DNA of 20,057 nt from Dysgonamonadaceae bacterium (lineage in GTDB: Bacteria > Bacteroidota > Bacteroidia > Bacteroidales > Azobacteroidaceae): assembly GCA_031284225.1 (NCBI GenBank), contig JAITAH010000085.1, positions 1 through 20,057 on the forward strand. Direction: 5' to 3'. Both the position numbers and the translations under genes were made by a program. The notes below the pieces were generated by a model, which had not been told where the DNA came from, ran no database searches, and was given only the letters and a program-made list of their open reading frames with translations. This document shows positions 1 to 7,523 of the stretch, piece after piece. Position 1 is the stretch's first letter. Each line of letters begins with the position of its first letter.

Positions 1-1
1 T

Positions 2-298
2 CAGATGAAGGAAGCGGTTGACAAATTCAAAGACATTCTCAAAGCCGAAGGCTCCGAGATTGTGAATGAAGAAAACTGGGGCTTGCGTAAATTAGCTTAC
101 CCCATTCAAAAAAAATCGACCGGTTTTTATTCGTTGATCGAATTTACCGGCGAACCGAGCGTTATCGCCAAACTGGAAACCCAGTTCCGCCGCGACGAGC
201 GAATCCTTCGTTTTCTGACTTTCCGTCAGGATAAGTATTTTGCAGAATATGCAGCTAAGAGAAGAAACAAATCGAAAGAAATTAAAAAGGAAAACTAA
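2..298 (+). CDS. rpsF: 30S ribosomal protein S6 (5' end outside window)
   Basis: Component of the small ribosomal subunit that binds 16S rRNA together with S18. The reading frame is open to the left edge: the codon before the first ATG (positions 5-7) is CAG. Residues [13 protein letters not shown] match the interior of Bacteroides S6, so this ATG is internal and about 16 residues lie outside the window. The motifs [20 protein letters not shown] and [12 protein letters not shown] are characteristic of S6. The C-terminus is lysine-rich, as is usual in this order. The stop at 296-298 lies 3 bases before the rpsR start, so the two are co-transcribed. The identification is certain; only the start is missing. 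Confidence 0.97.
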   Translation, partial: QMKEAVDKFKDILKAEGSEIVNEENWGLRKLAYPIQKKSTGFYSLIEFTGEPSVIAKLETQFRRDERILRFLTFRQDKYFAEYAAKRRNKSKEIKKEN

Positions 299-301
299 AT
301 C

Positions 302-574
302 ATGGCAGCAAATAATAGCTCGGAAATCCGTTACTTAACGCCTCCTACCGTCGATGTTAAGAAGAAAAAATATTGCCGTTTCAAAAAGAGCGGTATTAAG
401 TTTATCGATTACAAAGATCCTGAATTTTTGAAGAAATTCCTGAACGAGCAGGGGAAAATCCTTCCCCGCCGCATTACCGGCACTTCGTTGAAGTTCCAAC
501 GCCGGATTGCCCAGGCGGTGAAACGCGCCCGTCATTTGGCTTTGCTTCCCTACGTAACCGATTTGATGAAATAA
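302..574 (+). CDS. rpsR: 30S ribosomal protein S18
   Basis: Small-subunit protein that forms a heterodimer with S6 on the platform of the 30S subunit. The 90-residue length is typical for Bacteroidales S18. The C-terminal core with [20 protein letters not shown] and [13 protein letters not shown] is the family signature. It starts 3 bases after the rpsF stop and its end lies 17 bases before rplI, the classical rpsF-rpsR-rplI order. The N-terminal 20 residues are variable in the family. Nothing unusual was seen. Confidence 0.98.
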   Translation: MAANNSSEIRYLTPPTVDVKKKKYCRFKKSGIKFIDYKDPEFLKKFLNEQGKILPRRITGTSLKFQRRIAQAVKRARHLALLPYVTDLMK

Positions 575-591
575 CAAAAGGAGGAAACACA

Positions 592-1035
592 ATGCAAGTT
601 ATATTATTAGAAGACATTAGCAACCTGGGTTACAAAGACGATATCGTTACCGTAAAAAGCGGCTACGGACGCAACTATTTGATCCCTCAAAAGAAAGCGG
701 TTATCGCTTCCGAACCGGCAAAGAAAGTGTTGGCCGAAAATCTGCGCCAACGCGCTCATAAGTTGGAAAAAATCAAAGCTAATGCCCAGGCGTTGGCAAC
801 CAAGTTAGACGGCGTTTCGTTAACTATCGGCGCCAAAACCAGTTCTACGGGTACAATTTTCGGTTCGGTCAACAACATCCAAATCGCCGAAGAGTTGGCG
901 AAAAAAGGATTTGAAGTCGATCGGAAATCCATTCTCATTAAAGATCCGGTCAAAGAAGTGGGTTTTTACAAAGCAACGTTGAAACTGCACAAAGAAATTT
1001 TGGTAGAAATCCCGTTTGAAGTAGTTTCGGAATAA
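592..1035 (+). CDS. rplI: 50S ribosomal protein L9
   Basis: Large-subunit protein that binds 23S rRNA near the L1 stalk. The 147-residue length is normal. The N-terminal domain carries the L9 signature ([19 protein letters not shown], then [15 protein letters not shown]). It is followed by the long connecting helix and a C-terminal domain with [18 protein letters not shown] strong Shine-Dalgarno sequence, AAAGGAGG at 577-584, sets the start; this is unusual in a phylum that often lacks one. It is the last gene of the ribosomal operon, followed by a hairpin at 1099-1135. Confidence 0.98.
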   Translation: MQVILLEDISNLGYKDDIVTVKSGYGRNYLIPQKKAVIASEPAKKVLAENLRQRAHKLEKIKANAQALATKLDGVSLTIGAKTSSTGTIFGSVNNIQIAEELAKKGFEVDRKSILIKDPVKEVGFYKATLKLHKEILVEIPFEVVSE

Positions 1036-1098
1036 TTTTGTTTCGCGACGCAAGGAAGAGGGGTCTCAAAGAATGTTTTGCGCATTACAGGCCAACAG

Positions 1099-1135
1099 GC
1101 GAAACAGTCCAATATTTATCATTGGATTGTTTCGC
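1099..1135 (+). terminator. Hairpin after rplI, probable terminator
   Basis: A 15-base-pair stem (1099-1113 with 1121-1135, one G-U pair) closes a 7-base loop. It lies 64 bases after the rplI stop, at the end of the ribosomal protein operon and before the next gene. Only a short T-rich tract (TTATT) follows, so it may work as a factor-independent terminator or as a 3' end stabiliser. The stem is much longer than expected by chance. Confidence 0.7.
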
Positions 1136-1224
1136 TTATTGATTCACAATAAAGAAATCGGATTTTTAAAACCGTTGTTGCATTTTTCATCAAAAAATAT
1201 TATCCACCCTCAATAAATACTGTT

Positions 1225-2673
1225 ATGCAAAATTTCATTTTCAAAAAACTTCGTTTATTATGGCTTTTTTCAATCGTGTTGATTATCGGCGCTTGCGAAG
1301 GCGAAGATCCGGAGTCGCTGTCGCAGGAAACTCAAACAAACAAGTATATCAACGATTGGATACAAGAATATATGGACGTGTTGTACTTATGGAACAACCG
1401 GATGCCGGTCAAAACAGACAAAACGCTTTCGCCGGATAACTATTTCAATTCGTTGCTTTACACGGAAGAAGACCATTTTTCTTATATTGCAGCCAATTAC
1501 GCCGAACTGTCGGACGCCCTGAACGGGGTGCAAATGGAAGCCGGTTATGCGTTCAGCCTGTTTTTTGCAGACCAACAGGAGCAGGATGTCGTCGGATTGA
1601 TCGATTACATCAAACCCCATTCGCCGGCTTCGTCCAGCGGTTTAAGACGGGGCGATTTGTTCCTGACAATCAATGGAAAATCAATGACGATCCATAATAT
1701 TCAGGAATTGACAGCCGCAATGTCCGCTCCGCACACTTTGGGAATTTATCGGAATAATGCCATTCAGGATCTATCGCTTACCGTGGCGAGATACGAAGAA
1801 AATCCGGTTTTACTTGATTCTATTTACAACGTCGGCGGTAAAAAGATTGCGTATCTGATTTTTAACTTTTTTTCTACAGACAACGGCGACAACAGTTATA
1901 CTTACCTGAAAGAGTTGAACGAAATTTTCGGCAAATACAAGCAAACGCCTGTCGATGAACTGATTTTGGATTTACGTTATAATGGCGGAGGATCCGTATC
2001 GGTCGCCACTTCGCTTGCCAGCATGATTTCCAACCGCACTTCGTCCGATTTATTTAGTATCGACCAATACAACTCGATCGTGGACATGGAATTAAAAGCC
2101 GAATTAGGCAATGATTACAACAAAACTTTTTTTGACGATTTCCTGATTATCCGAGATGCAGACGGATATGTAATCGACTCAAAAACGCCCATCAATAAAC
2201 TCGGATTGCAACGTCTGTACGTACTCGTTTCCCAGGGAACGGCTTCCGCCAGCGAATTAGTCATCAACGGGTTGAAACCTTATATGGAAGTTATTCTGAT
2301 TGGGCAAAAAACGTATGGAAAAAATGTAGGCATGTGGTTCATTTATGAGCAAGACCCGCAAAAACAGCAAGAGAATCGATGGGGAATGTTGCCGGTCGTC
2401 GTTAAAACCTATAATGCTAATAATCAATCGGATTATAATTATGGTTTTACGCCGGATATAGAAGCCAACGAATATGCCGAAGCGCTGGCGCCGTTGGGAG
2501 ATACTCGTGAAATCCTGCTGGAAAAGGCCTTAGATCGCATTGGCGTGCAGCCTGCACGGTCGTTCCGCAACGATGAAAACGGATTTCTTGCTCCGCCCTT
2601 CCTATCGTCCATCGACCGTACGCCGGGGCGCAAAAACCTGATTATTCCGGTCATTCGTTCATCATCTCACTGA
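1225..2673 (+). CDS. S41 family peptidase lipoprotein (C-terminal processing peptidase type)
   Basis: A predicted surface or periplasmic serine protease of MEROPS family S41. Residues 1-23 form a lipoprotein signal with lipobox IGAC and the lipidated Cys at 24. A PDZ-like domain spans about residues 105-185 (GLIDYIKPHSPA, GLRRGDLFLTINGK). The catalytic domain follows with DLRYNGGGSV. The motif TASASE places the nucleophile at Ser341, and GQKTYGK places the general base at Lys366; the spacing of 25 equals that of the Ser-Lys dyad in E. coli Tsp. The 482-residue length is usual for Bacteroidetes lipoprotein members. Its 3' end overlaps the convergent rfbD gene by 23 bases. The natural substrate cannot be read from the sequence. 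Confidence 0.93.
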   Translation: MQNFIFKKLRLLWLFSIVLIIGACEGEDPESLSQETQTNKYINDWIQEYMDVLYLWNNRMPVKTDKTLSPDNYFNSLLYTEEDHFSYIAANYAELSDALNGVQMEAGYAFSLFFADQQEQDVVGLIDYIKPHSPASSSGLRRGDLFLTINGKSMTIHNIQELTAAMSAPHTLGIYRNNAIQDLSLTVARYEENPVLLDSIYNVGGKKIAYLIFNFFSTDNGDNSYTYLKELNEIFGKYKQTPVDELILDLRYNGGGSVSVATSLASMISNRTSSDLFSIDQYNSIVDMELKAELGNDYNKTFFDDFLIIRDADGYVIDSKTPINKLGLQRLYVLVSQGTASASELVINGLKPYMEVILIGQKTYGKNVGMWFIYEQDPQKQQENRWGMLPVVVKTYNANNQSDYNYGFTPDIEANEYAEALAPLGDTREILLEKALDRIGVQPARSFRNDENGFLAPPFLSSIDRTPGRKNLIIPVIRSSSH

Positions 2674-3526
2674 TACAACGTTGCAAACTTTGCTCCCAGG
2701 GCGGAATATGGATTCCAAAGGTTTCCTTGATTTTCGTTTTATCTAAGACGCTGTATGCCGGGCGGGGCGCGCGGGTCGGATACTCGCCGGACGGTATCGG
2801 ATGTACAGAACAGGTGTTTATGCCCGCCAATTGCAAAATTTTTACCGTAAAATCGTACCAGGTAGTAATGCCTTCATTGCTGTAATGATAAATGCCTGCC
2901 AGAAAAGAACCGCTTCTTTCGGCATGAACAATCGCCGAGAGGAGGGTTTGCGCCAACTCGGCGGCATACGTCGGCGTACCTTGCTGGTCGTAAACGACAT
3001 TCAAATCCGCACGTTCTTTGCCGAGGCGAAGCATGGTTTTCACAAAATTATTGCCATAAACGGAATACAACCAGGCGGTACGGATAATGATGCTTTCGGG
3101 ACAAACGGCCAACAGCGCTTCTTCGCCGTCCCGTTTGCTTTTTCCATATACCGATTGCGGATGCGTCGGGTCGGTCTCGCGATAAGGAACCGTCGAGCGG
3201 CCGTCAAATACATAATCGGTTGAAACATGAATGATTTTCGCCCGGCCGGCGACCGCTTCCGCCAAGTTTTTCACGGCGTCGCGGTTGATTTTATAACACA
3301 AATCCTTCTCGTCTTCAGCTTTATCCACCGCGGTATAAGCGGCGCAATTTATCACATAATCCGGTTGATGAACGTTTATGAAATTTGTAATCTCCGTTTG
3401 ATTCGTTAAATCCAATTCTGCTATATCGGTCTCAATAAACCGAAATTCGGGAAAACCGGCGGAAAGTTTCCGAATTTCACTGCCTAATTGCCCTTTTCCT
3501 CCGGTAACAAGAATGTTTTTTGACAT
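2651..3526 (-). CDS. rfbD: dTDP-4-dehydrorhamnose reductase
   Basis: Catalyses the last step of dTDP-L-rhamnose synthesis, reducing dTDP-4-dehydro-L-rhamnose with NAD(P)H, for surface polysaccharide. It is a short-chain dehydrogenase of the extended type: the nucleotide loop GGKGQLG is at residues 9-15, VSTDYVFDG at 101-109 and the catalytic YGKSK with Tyr127 and Lys131. The 291-residue length is standard. The genes rfbA, rfbB and rfbC are not adjacent. A TATTTTTG -7 box on the minus strand (3551-3544) lies 17 bases upstream of the start, back to back with the promoter of the divergent hydrolase. The symbol rmlD is equivalent. Confidence 0.95.
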   Translation of the reverse strand: MSKNILVTGGKGQLGSEIRKLSAGFPEFRFIETDIAELDLTNQTEITNFINVHQPDYVINCAAYTAVDKAEDEKDLCYKINRDAVKNLAEAVAGRAKIIHVSTDYVFDGRSTVPYRETDPTHPQSVYGKSKRDGEEALLAVCPESIIIRTAWLYSVYGNNFVKTMLRLGKERADLNVVYDQQGTPTYAAELAQTLLSAIVHAERSGSFLAGIYHYSNEGITTWYDFTVKILQLAGINTCSVHPIPSGEYPTRAPRPAYSVLDKTKIKETFGIHIPPWEQSLQRCISEMMNE

Positions 3527-3533
3527 AATTGAT

Positions 3534-3551
3534 TATTTTTGTGCAAAAATA
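3534..3551. promoter_or_regulatory. Face-to-face -7 promoter elements in a palindrome
   Basis: The 18-base sequence has perfect 8-base inverted arms, TATTTTTG and CAAAAATA, around a central TG. Each arm matches the Bacteroidetes -7 consensus TAnnTTTG. The left arm (3534-3541) points to the hydrolase start at 3558, the right arm (3551-3544) to the rfbD start at 3526. Leaders would be about 10-15 bases each. No convincing -33 element is present for either, so strength is uncertain. Confidence 0.6.
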
Positions 3552-3557
3552 CGAATT

Positions 3558-4352
3558 ATGTGGCAATATAAAATTCTGACTACTGGTTTTTTTCATGCAG
3601 ATGGCGGCGCTATGTTCGGCGCCATTCCCAAACGCGCCTGGAGCCGGAAATATCCGTCCGCACAGGATAATACCTGCGTGCTGGCGATGAATTGCCTGTT
3701 GGTATGGAATTCGGAAAAAGTGATTTTACTGGATACCGGCGTGGGAAGCAAAGATTTAGGCGCTCTTTCTTATTACCGGTTTTACGAGTTGCAGGACATT
3801 GCCGGACTGATTCGCACGCAAGGGTTTGAACCGGAACAGGTAACAGACATTGTACTCTCGCACCTGCATTTCGACCACTGCGGCGGTTGCACGTATCGCG
3901 ACGCTTCTCATTCGCTCCAAATAACTTTCCCCAATGCCCGGCATTGGGTTACCCGGCGGCAATGGGAAAGTTATTTGCATCCGAACGACCTGGAAAAAGC
4001 GTCTTTCCGTCTGGACGATTTACTTCCGGTTTTTGAATCCGGCTTGCTGTGCCGGATCGATGACTTTCCCGTCGAACTGTCGCCCGGTTTCCGGCTTGCC
4101 GTTTACGAGGGACATTCGGCCGGGCAAATCGTTTCGTTTTTCCAAACGGATGAAGGAACAACCGGCGTGTTTGCCGGCGATGTGATTCCCACACGGGCGC
4201 ATCTTTCCGACGATTGGATTTCGGCTTACGACACGCATCCGCTCGATGCGCTGGCGGCGAAAATCCGGCTCAAAAAGGAATTGGCAGAAACTCCGTCGCA
4301 ACTGTTTTTTTATCACGATGCGTATTGTTTGTCTTATTCATTAATTTTTTAA
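3558..4352 (+). CDS. Metallo-beta-lactamase-fold hydrolase
   Basis: A soluble zinc-dependent hydrolase of the metallo-beta-lactamase superfamily, closest in layout to the lactonase-like or general MBL-fold group. With the chosen start it has 264 residues. Metal ligands are visible: HLHFDH with His102, His104, Asp106 and His107, then His186 in GHSAGQ, Asp208 in FAGDVIP and His253 near the C-terminus. An upstream in-frame ATG at 3513 exists but lies before the -7 promoter box at 3534-3541 and inside rfbD, so the ATG at 3558 is preferred. There is no signal peptide. The DUF2807 gene follows after 19 bases, probably in one transcript. The substrate cannot be inferred. Confidence 0.88.
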   Translation: MWQYKILTTGFFHADGGAMFGAIPKRAWSRKYPSAQDNTCVLAMNCLLVWNSEKVILLDTGVGSKDLGALSYYRFYELQDIAGLIRTQGFEPEQVTDIVLSHLHFDHCGGCTYRDASHSLQITFPNARHWVTRRQWESYLHPNDLEKASFRLDDLLPVFESGLLCRIDDFPVELSPGFRLAVYEGHSAGQIVSFFQTDEGTTGVFAGDVIPTRAHLSDDWISAYDTHPLDALAAKIRLKKELAETPSQLFFYHDAYCLSYSLIF

Positions 4353-4371
4353 TCATTTAATAATTATTCTT

Positions 4372-5109
4372 ATGAAACGGTTTACTGTTTTATTCATTGT
4401 GTGCTTTACGCTATTCCCGTTGTTCCACGCCTGCAACGTCCATTACGGGAAAAGCCTGAAAGGCAATCGCCAGATTGTTCACGAAGAAATGGCCATCGAC
4501 GATTACGAAAGTATTTCCCTGAATCTTCCGGCGGAAGTGATTTACCGGCATATTCCGCAGGAAAAACCTTTCTTGCAAGTATCGGTCGATGAAAACCTTT
4601 TGCCGCTGCTGGACATTTCCGTTCACAACGGCCGGTTGACGCTCAACCAGAAAGAGAATATCGGTCTGCAGGCTTCGCACTTTGTTATCTATACCAATTC
4701 GCGGCATTTGAGCCGAGTATCTATCGGCGGGTCGGGCAATGTGGTACTGGAAAAAGAGGTGAATGCCCAAAACATGGAAATAGTCATTTCCGGCTCAGGT
4801 AATCTCAAAACCGACAGCTTGTATTGCGAATTGCTGGATGTACAAATTTCCGGGGCGGGCGACGCAGATTTGAACGGCGCCGCTACTCGCGCCCAATACG
4901 CCATTTCCGGGGCGGGCGATATTCATGCATTCGATTATTTAGTGGAAGACTTAGATTGCCGAATCAGCGGGGCGGGCGATATTCGTGCATACGTCGATAA
5001 AAAACTGTATGCCCGGATTTCCGGCACCGGCAATATTCGTTACAAAGGGAGTCCCGAAACGGTGGATAAACAGGTTTCTGGCCTCGGTAGCATCAGTCAA
5101 ACGAAGTAA
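4372..5109 (+). CDS. DUF2807 (head GIN-like) repeat lipoprotein
   Basis: An exported protein of unknown function. Residues 1-20 are a hydrophobic signal ending in FHAC, giving a probable lipidated Cys21. The body matches DUF2807: after a variable beta-rich part, glycine-rich turns repeat at roughly 20-residue spacing (ISGSGN, ISGAGD three times, ISGTGN, VSGLGS). This pattern predicts a right-handed beta-helix. The 245-residue length is typical. It lies 19 bases after the hydrolase gene and is probably co-transcribed. Family members are widespread envelope proteins of Bacteroidetes, but no activity can be assigned here. Confidence 0.9.
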   Translation: MKRFTVLFIVCFTLFPLFHACNVHYGKSLKGNRQIVHEEMAIDDYESISLNLPAEVIYRHIPQEKPFLQVSVDENLLPLLDISVHNGRLTLNQKENIGLQASHFVIYTNSRHLSRVSIGGSGNVVLEKEVNAQNMEIVISGSGNLKTDSLYCELLDVQISGAGDADLNGAATRAQYAISGAGDIHAFDYLVEDLDCRISGAGDIRAYVDKKLYARISGTGNIRYKGSPETVDKQVSGLGSISQTK

Positions 5110-5135
5110 TTAGCTCTCGCCTGAAAAATACCCTC

Positions 5136-5182
5136 CACTCTGCATTAGAGTGCAGTCTTGCTCTGCATTGGAATGCAGTCTG
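5136..5182. repeat. Two tandem imperfect copies of a hairpin-forming sequence
   Basis: Two copies of about 22 bases lie at 5138-5159 and 5161-5182. Both start CTCTGCATT and end TGCAGTCT. Each can fold: the first as CACTCT/AGAGTG, the second as CTGCATT/AATGCAG around GG. They sit between the convergent ends of the DUF2807 gene (plus) and the Fic pseudogene (minus), so a bidirectional terminator is a reasonable reading. No strong T tract follows. Confidence 0.45.
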
Positions 5183-5260
5183 TCCTTGTCACATATTCCC
5201 TTGGTAAAATGCCGCTCGCAACGGGCGTGGATCCCAAAGTTTTTATACGGGACAATTTTC

Positions 5261-6011
5261 TCAATATTTCACTCTCCAGAAACCTGTTTTGTCGGAGCCT
5301 GCCCGCTCGATTTTATTTGCCGATTTTAATACGTTCAGATTTCTGTAAACAGTCCTTTCTGTAATCGACAGCATTTTTGCAAGTTCTTTTACCGTAACAG
5401 TTGGAAATTGCGTTATTATGTGTATAATATTTTCTTTTACACTGACATTTACACTGACATTTACACTGACATTATTGGGGTCTAAAGGCTCTTTTTGCAG
5501 GTCTTCACCGGTTTCATCTATATCCCGTATATTTCCCGCCATAAATTCTTTGGCAAACAGGAGTTTCTTTTTCACATAAACAGAAATAAAATCAACGAAA
5601 GGCTGTATCTGCTCAATCGCAGCATTAGCCCCGCTGTAAGGGTCTTTGCCTGTAATGTCATCGCACTTACCCAGTACTTCAAGGTATTTGTTTCTGTTGG
5701 CAGTCGGAATAACAATCATTGGATAACCGTGCCGCAATAAGATATAATTGGCAAGCAGCCTCGCAATTCTACCGTTACCGTCTTCAAACGGGTGGATACG
5801 AATCTTCGCAGTTACGCATCAACGCTTCGCCTTTTACTTTGCCGAATAAAAGCAAAAGTTTGGTCTGTCCGTACGTCAGCGTATTTCCTTCCAAACGGTT
5901 GGAATTGTAGTTAAAATCAATCATAAAAGACTGTTCCATTCGGCGCTGCAGTTCAGGCTTGAGAGGTTGCGCCTCCTGCCATTCTTTCAATAATTTTTCA
6001 ACCGTATCCAT
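5261..6011 (-). pseudogene. Fic family protein, broken by an internal deletion and frameshift
   Basis: Intact Fic proteins transfer AMP to target proteins. Residues 1-66 (from the ATG at 6011) keep the N-terminal part with the inhibitory motif SNRLEG (Ser37, Glu41, Gly42). Right after GEALMR the sequence jumps to the catalytic loop HPFEDGNGR, encoded from 5794 downwards in another frame. The roughly 110-130 residues that normally separate these motifs are missing. The second part (open from before 5794 to 5261) keeps helices after the loop, three VSVN repeats and a C-terminal winged helix (VTVKELAKMLSITERTVYRN). The first frame stops at 5784 soon after the junction. The gene lies downstream of the RhuM gene and seems inactive as an AMP transferase. 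Confidence 0.85.
5436..5471. repeat. Three perfect 12-base tandem repeats inside the Fic pseudogene
   Basis: The unit TTTACACTGACA occurs three times without a mismatch at 5436-5447, 5448-5459 and 5460-5471. Read on the minus strand it encodes repeated Val-Ser-Val-Asn. It lies in the linker between the Fic part and the C-terminal winged helix. Because the unit is a multiple of three, copy changes do not shift the frame. Confidence 0.9.
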
Positions 6012-6128
6012 ATCCTGTTATTCAATATTTCCGATTATTTTTCTCAATCCGCTCATTATCCCGCTGTTTTTTTCATTGTTGATAATCATCATTTTCCTGA
6101 CTTATTCAGTCCTGTTTTTGTCGGAATT

Positions 6129-7133
6129 TCATTTCTTTTCCAGCTTTTTTTGTGTCTGTTTTATTGCTTCCAGAAAGTCGCGTTCGACTTTTGAGAGTTC
6201 GTTACTTGTTTTTCGACGATACTTTTCGTATTCCTGCTCAGCCTTTTGCAGAGCGTTTTTGTGACTTACCGTACCGCCGTCGGTCAAAATACCTTTGCCG
6301 TACCGTTGAGCAAAATCATCTAATTCGACGACCCAATCTTTCATATACATCGGTACATGCTGCATGGCGCGAAGTTCGGCCAGATCGAAAAATGCCGAAA
6401 CCATACGGTTAAGCGTGGCAAGTTCCGTTTCGTCGAGATAGTTTTTAGCAATACCGATTTCGCTTTTCGCGGGTTTTTCGCCTTTAAAGACTGTCAGTCC
6501 CATAAAAGGCAGTTCGGCGTTGGCGCGTCTGGCAATGATTTCCGCCGCCGTATGTCCGTGAGCCGCATAATGGATTTTGTTTTGCACGATTTTGAAAAAC
6601 TGTTGCGATTCGTCGGTATGCGGGTCGTAATCCACACTGGTTGCATACAGGTCAAGTATTTGACGGTAAAGCACTTTTTCCGAAGAACGAATGTCGCGGA
6701 TACGTTCCAGCAGTTCGTACCAATAACTGCCGCCGCCTGCGCGTTTGAGCAAATCGTCGTTCATCGCATAACCTTTGATAAGGTATTCTTTCAGCACGCC
6801 GCTTGCCCACCTGCGAAACTGCGTGCCTTGCAACGACTTTACACGATAACCGACGGAAATAATGACGTCAAGGTTATAGTATTCGATAAACCTTTCTACT
6901 TGACGGGTTCCTTCCATTTGAACTGTTGCAAAATTTGCAACAGTTGAATTTTGGTCGAGTTCCCCTTCCTCAAATACATTTTTTATGTGCCGCGAAACGG
7001 TCGATTTATCGCGCTGAAAGAGTTGCGCCATTTTGTCGAGCGACAGCCAAACGGTTTCGTTTTCCATTCGGACGTCAATTTTCGTCTGTCCGTCTTCGCT
7101 TAGGTAAATGATTATTTCCGACTGATTGTTCAT
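6129..7133 (-). CDS. RhuM family protein
   Basis: Matches the RhuM family (first named in Salmonella pathogenicity island 3), a group of unknown biochemical role often found in accessory islands and near restriction or toxin genes. The N-terminal part, about residues 25-60, looks like a helix-turn-helix (VWLSLDKMAQLFQRDKSTVS). The conserved core follows: GTRQVERFIEYYNLDVIISV, then YRVKSLQGTQFRRWASGVL. The C-terminal 60 residues are charged and helical. The 334-residue length is typical and the frame is intact. There is no signal peptide, so it is cytoplasmic and probably binds nucleic acid. It lies 80 bases after the orphan DUF3791 gene and upstream of the broken Fic gene. Confidence 0.9.
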   Translation of the reverse strand: MNNQSEIIIYLSEDGQTKIDVRMENETVWLSLDKMAQLFQRDKSTVSRHIKNVFEEGELDQNSTVANFATVQMEGTRQVERFIEYYNLDVIISVGYRVKSLQGTQFRRWASGVLKEYLIKGYAMNDDLLKRAGGGSYWYELLERIRDIRSSEKVLYRQILDLYATSVDYDPHTDESQQFFKIVQNKIHYAAHGHTAAEIIARRANAELPFMGLTVFKGEKPAKSEIGIAKNYLDETELATLNRMVSAFFDLAELRAMQHVPMYMKDWVVELDDFAQRYGKGILTDGGTVSHKNALQKAEQEYEKYRRKTSNELSKVERDFLEAIKQTQKKLEKK

Positions 7134-7213
7134 TTTTTCGTTTTATTTTAGTTTAGTTGTTCAATTGTTTTCCGTATTTTGCGTTTTCAATTGCATAGTA
7201 AGATGATATACAA

Positions 7214-7450
7214 TTATTTCAAATACCCTCCATTGTTGCGGCAGACTTGCGCTATGTCCCGGATTGCCCAATAGGGATGGTCGGCGTGCAAAGCCCGCCA
7301 ACATTCGTTTAAAAAATCTATTCCGCCGTATTGCTTCAGATAAAAATAGGCTTTTTGCATGTTCATCTTATATCCTGACGCAAATTTTGGAATGATAAAA
7401 CTGATAAAACTTGTTTTATCTCTTGTCTGCTTGTCTAATGCTGTTGCCAT
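7214..7450 (-). CDS. DUF3791 protein, orphan
   Basis: A 78-residue protein matching DUF3791: DKTSFISFIIPKFASGYKMN, then KAYFYLKQYGGIDFLNECW and a C-terminal VCRNNGG. Members normally sit directly upstream of and overlap a DUF3990 gene, and the pair is thought of as toxin-antitoxin-like. Here no DUF3990 gene follows. After the stop the bases ATAATTGTATATCAT could encode IIVYH, resembling the usual DUF3990 start (M-x-V-Y-H-G-S). The partner has probably been deleted down to this trace. A second, frameshifted pair lies at the right end of the window. There is no signal peptide. A weak -7-like TATATTCG lies about 25 bases upstream. Confidence 0.82.
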   Translation of the reverse strand: MATALDKQTRDKTSFISFIIPKFASGYKMNMQKAYFYLKQYGGIDFLNECWRALHADHPYWAIRDIAQVCRNNGGYLK

Positions 7451-7523
7451 TTCCGGTTATTTTACAGTGCGAATATACGAAATTTATTGCGATTTTTTAA
7501 TAACTGAGTAATAAACGACGCGC

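Noticed and set aside
5..298. ATG at position 5 as the start of ribosomal protein S6
   Set aside because: The frame is open to the window edge and the preceding Gln codon matches the interior of Bacteroides S6, so this Met is internal.
5436..5471. CRISPR-like repeats
   Set aside because: The 12-base units are directly adjacent, without spacers, and lie inside a coding frame; the 22-base repeats elsewhere also lack spacers.
6018..6092. 24-codon frame between the RhuM and Fic genes, with AGGAAA upstream
   Set aside because: It is too short and low in complexity to support as a gene. It may be leftover sequence, or it could couple translation to the Fic start 7 bases later.
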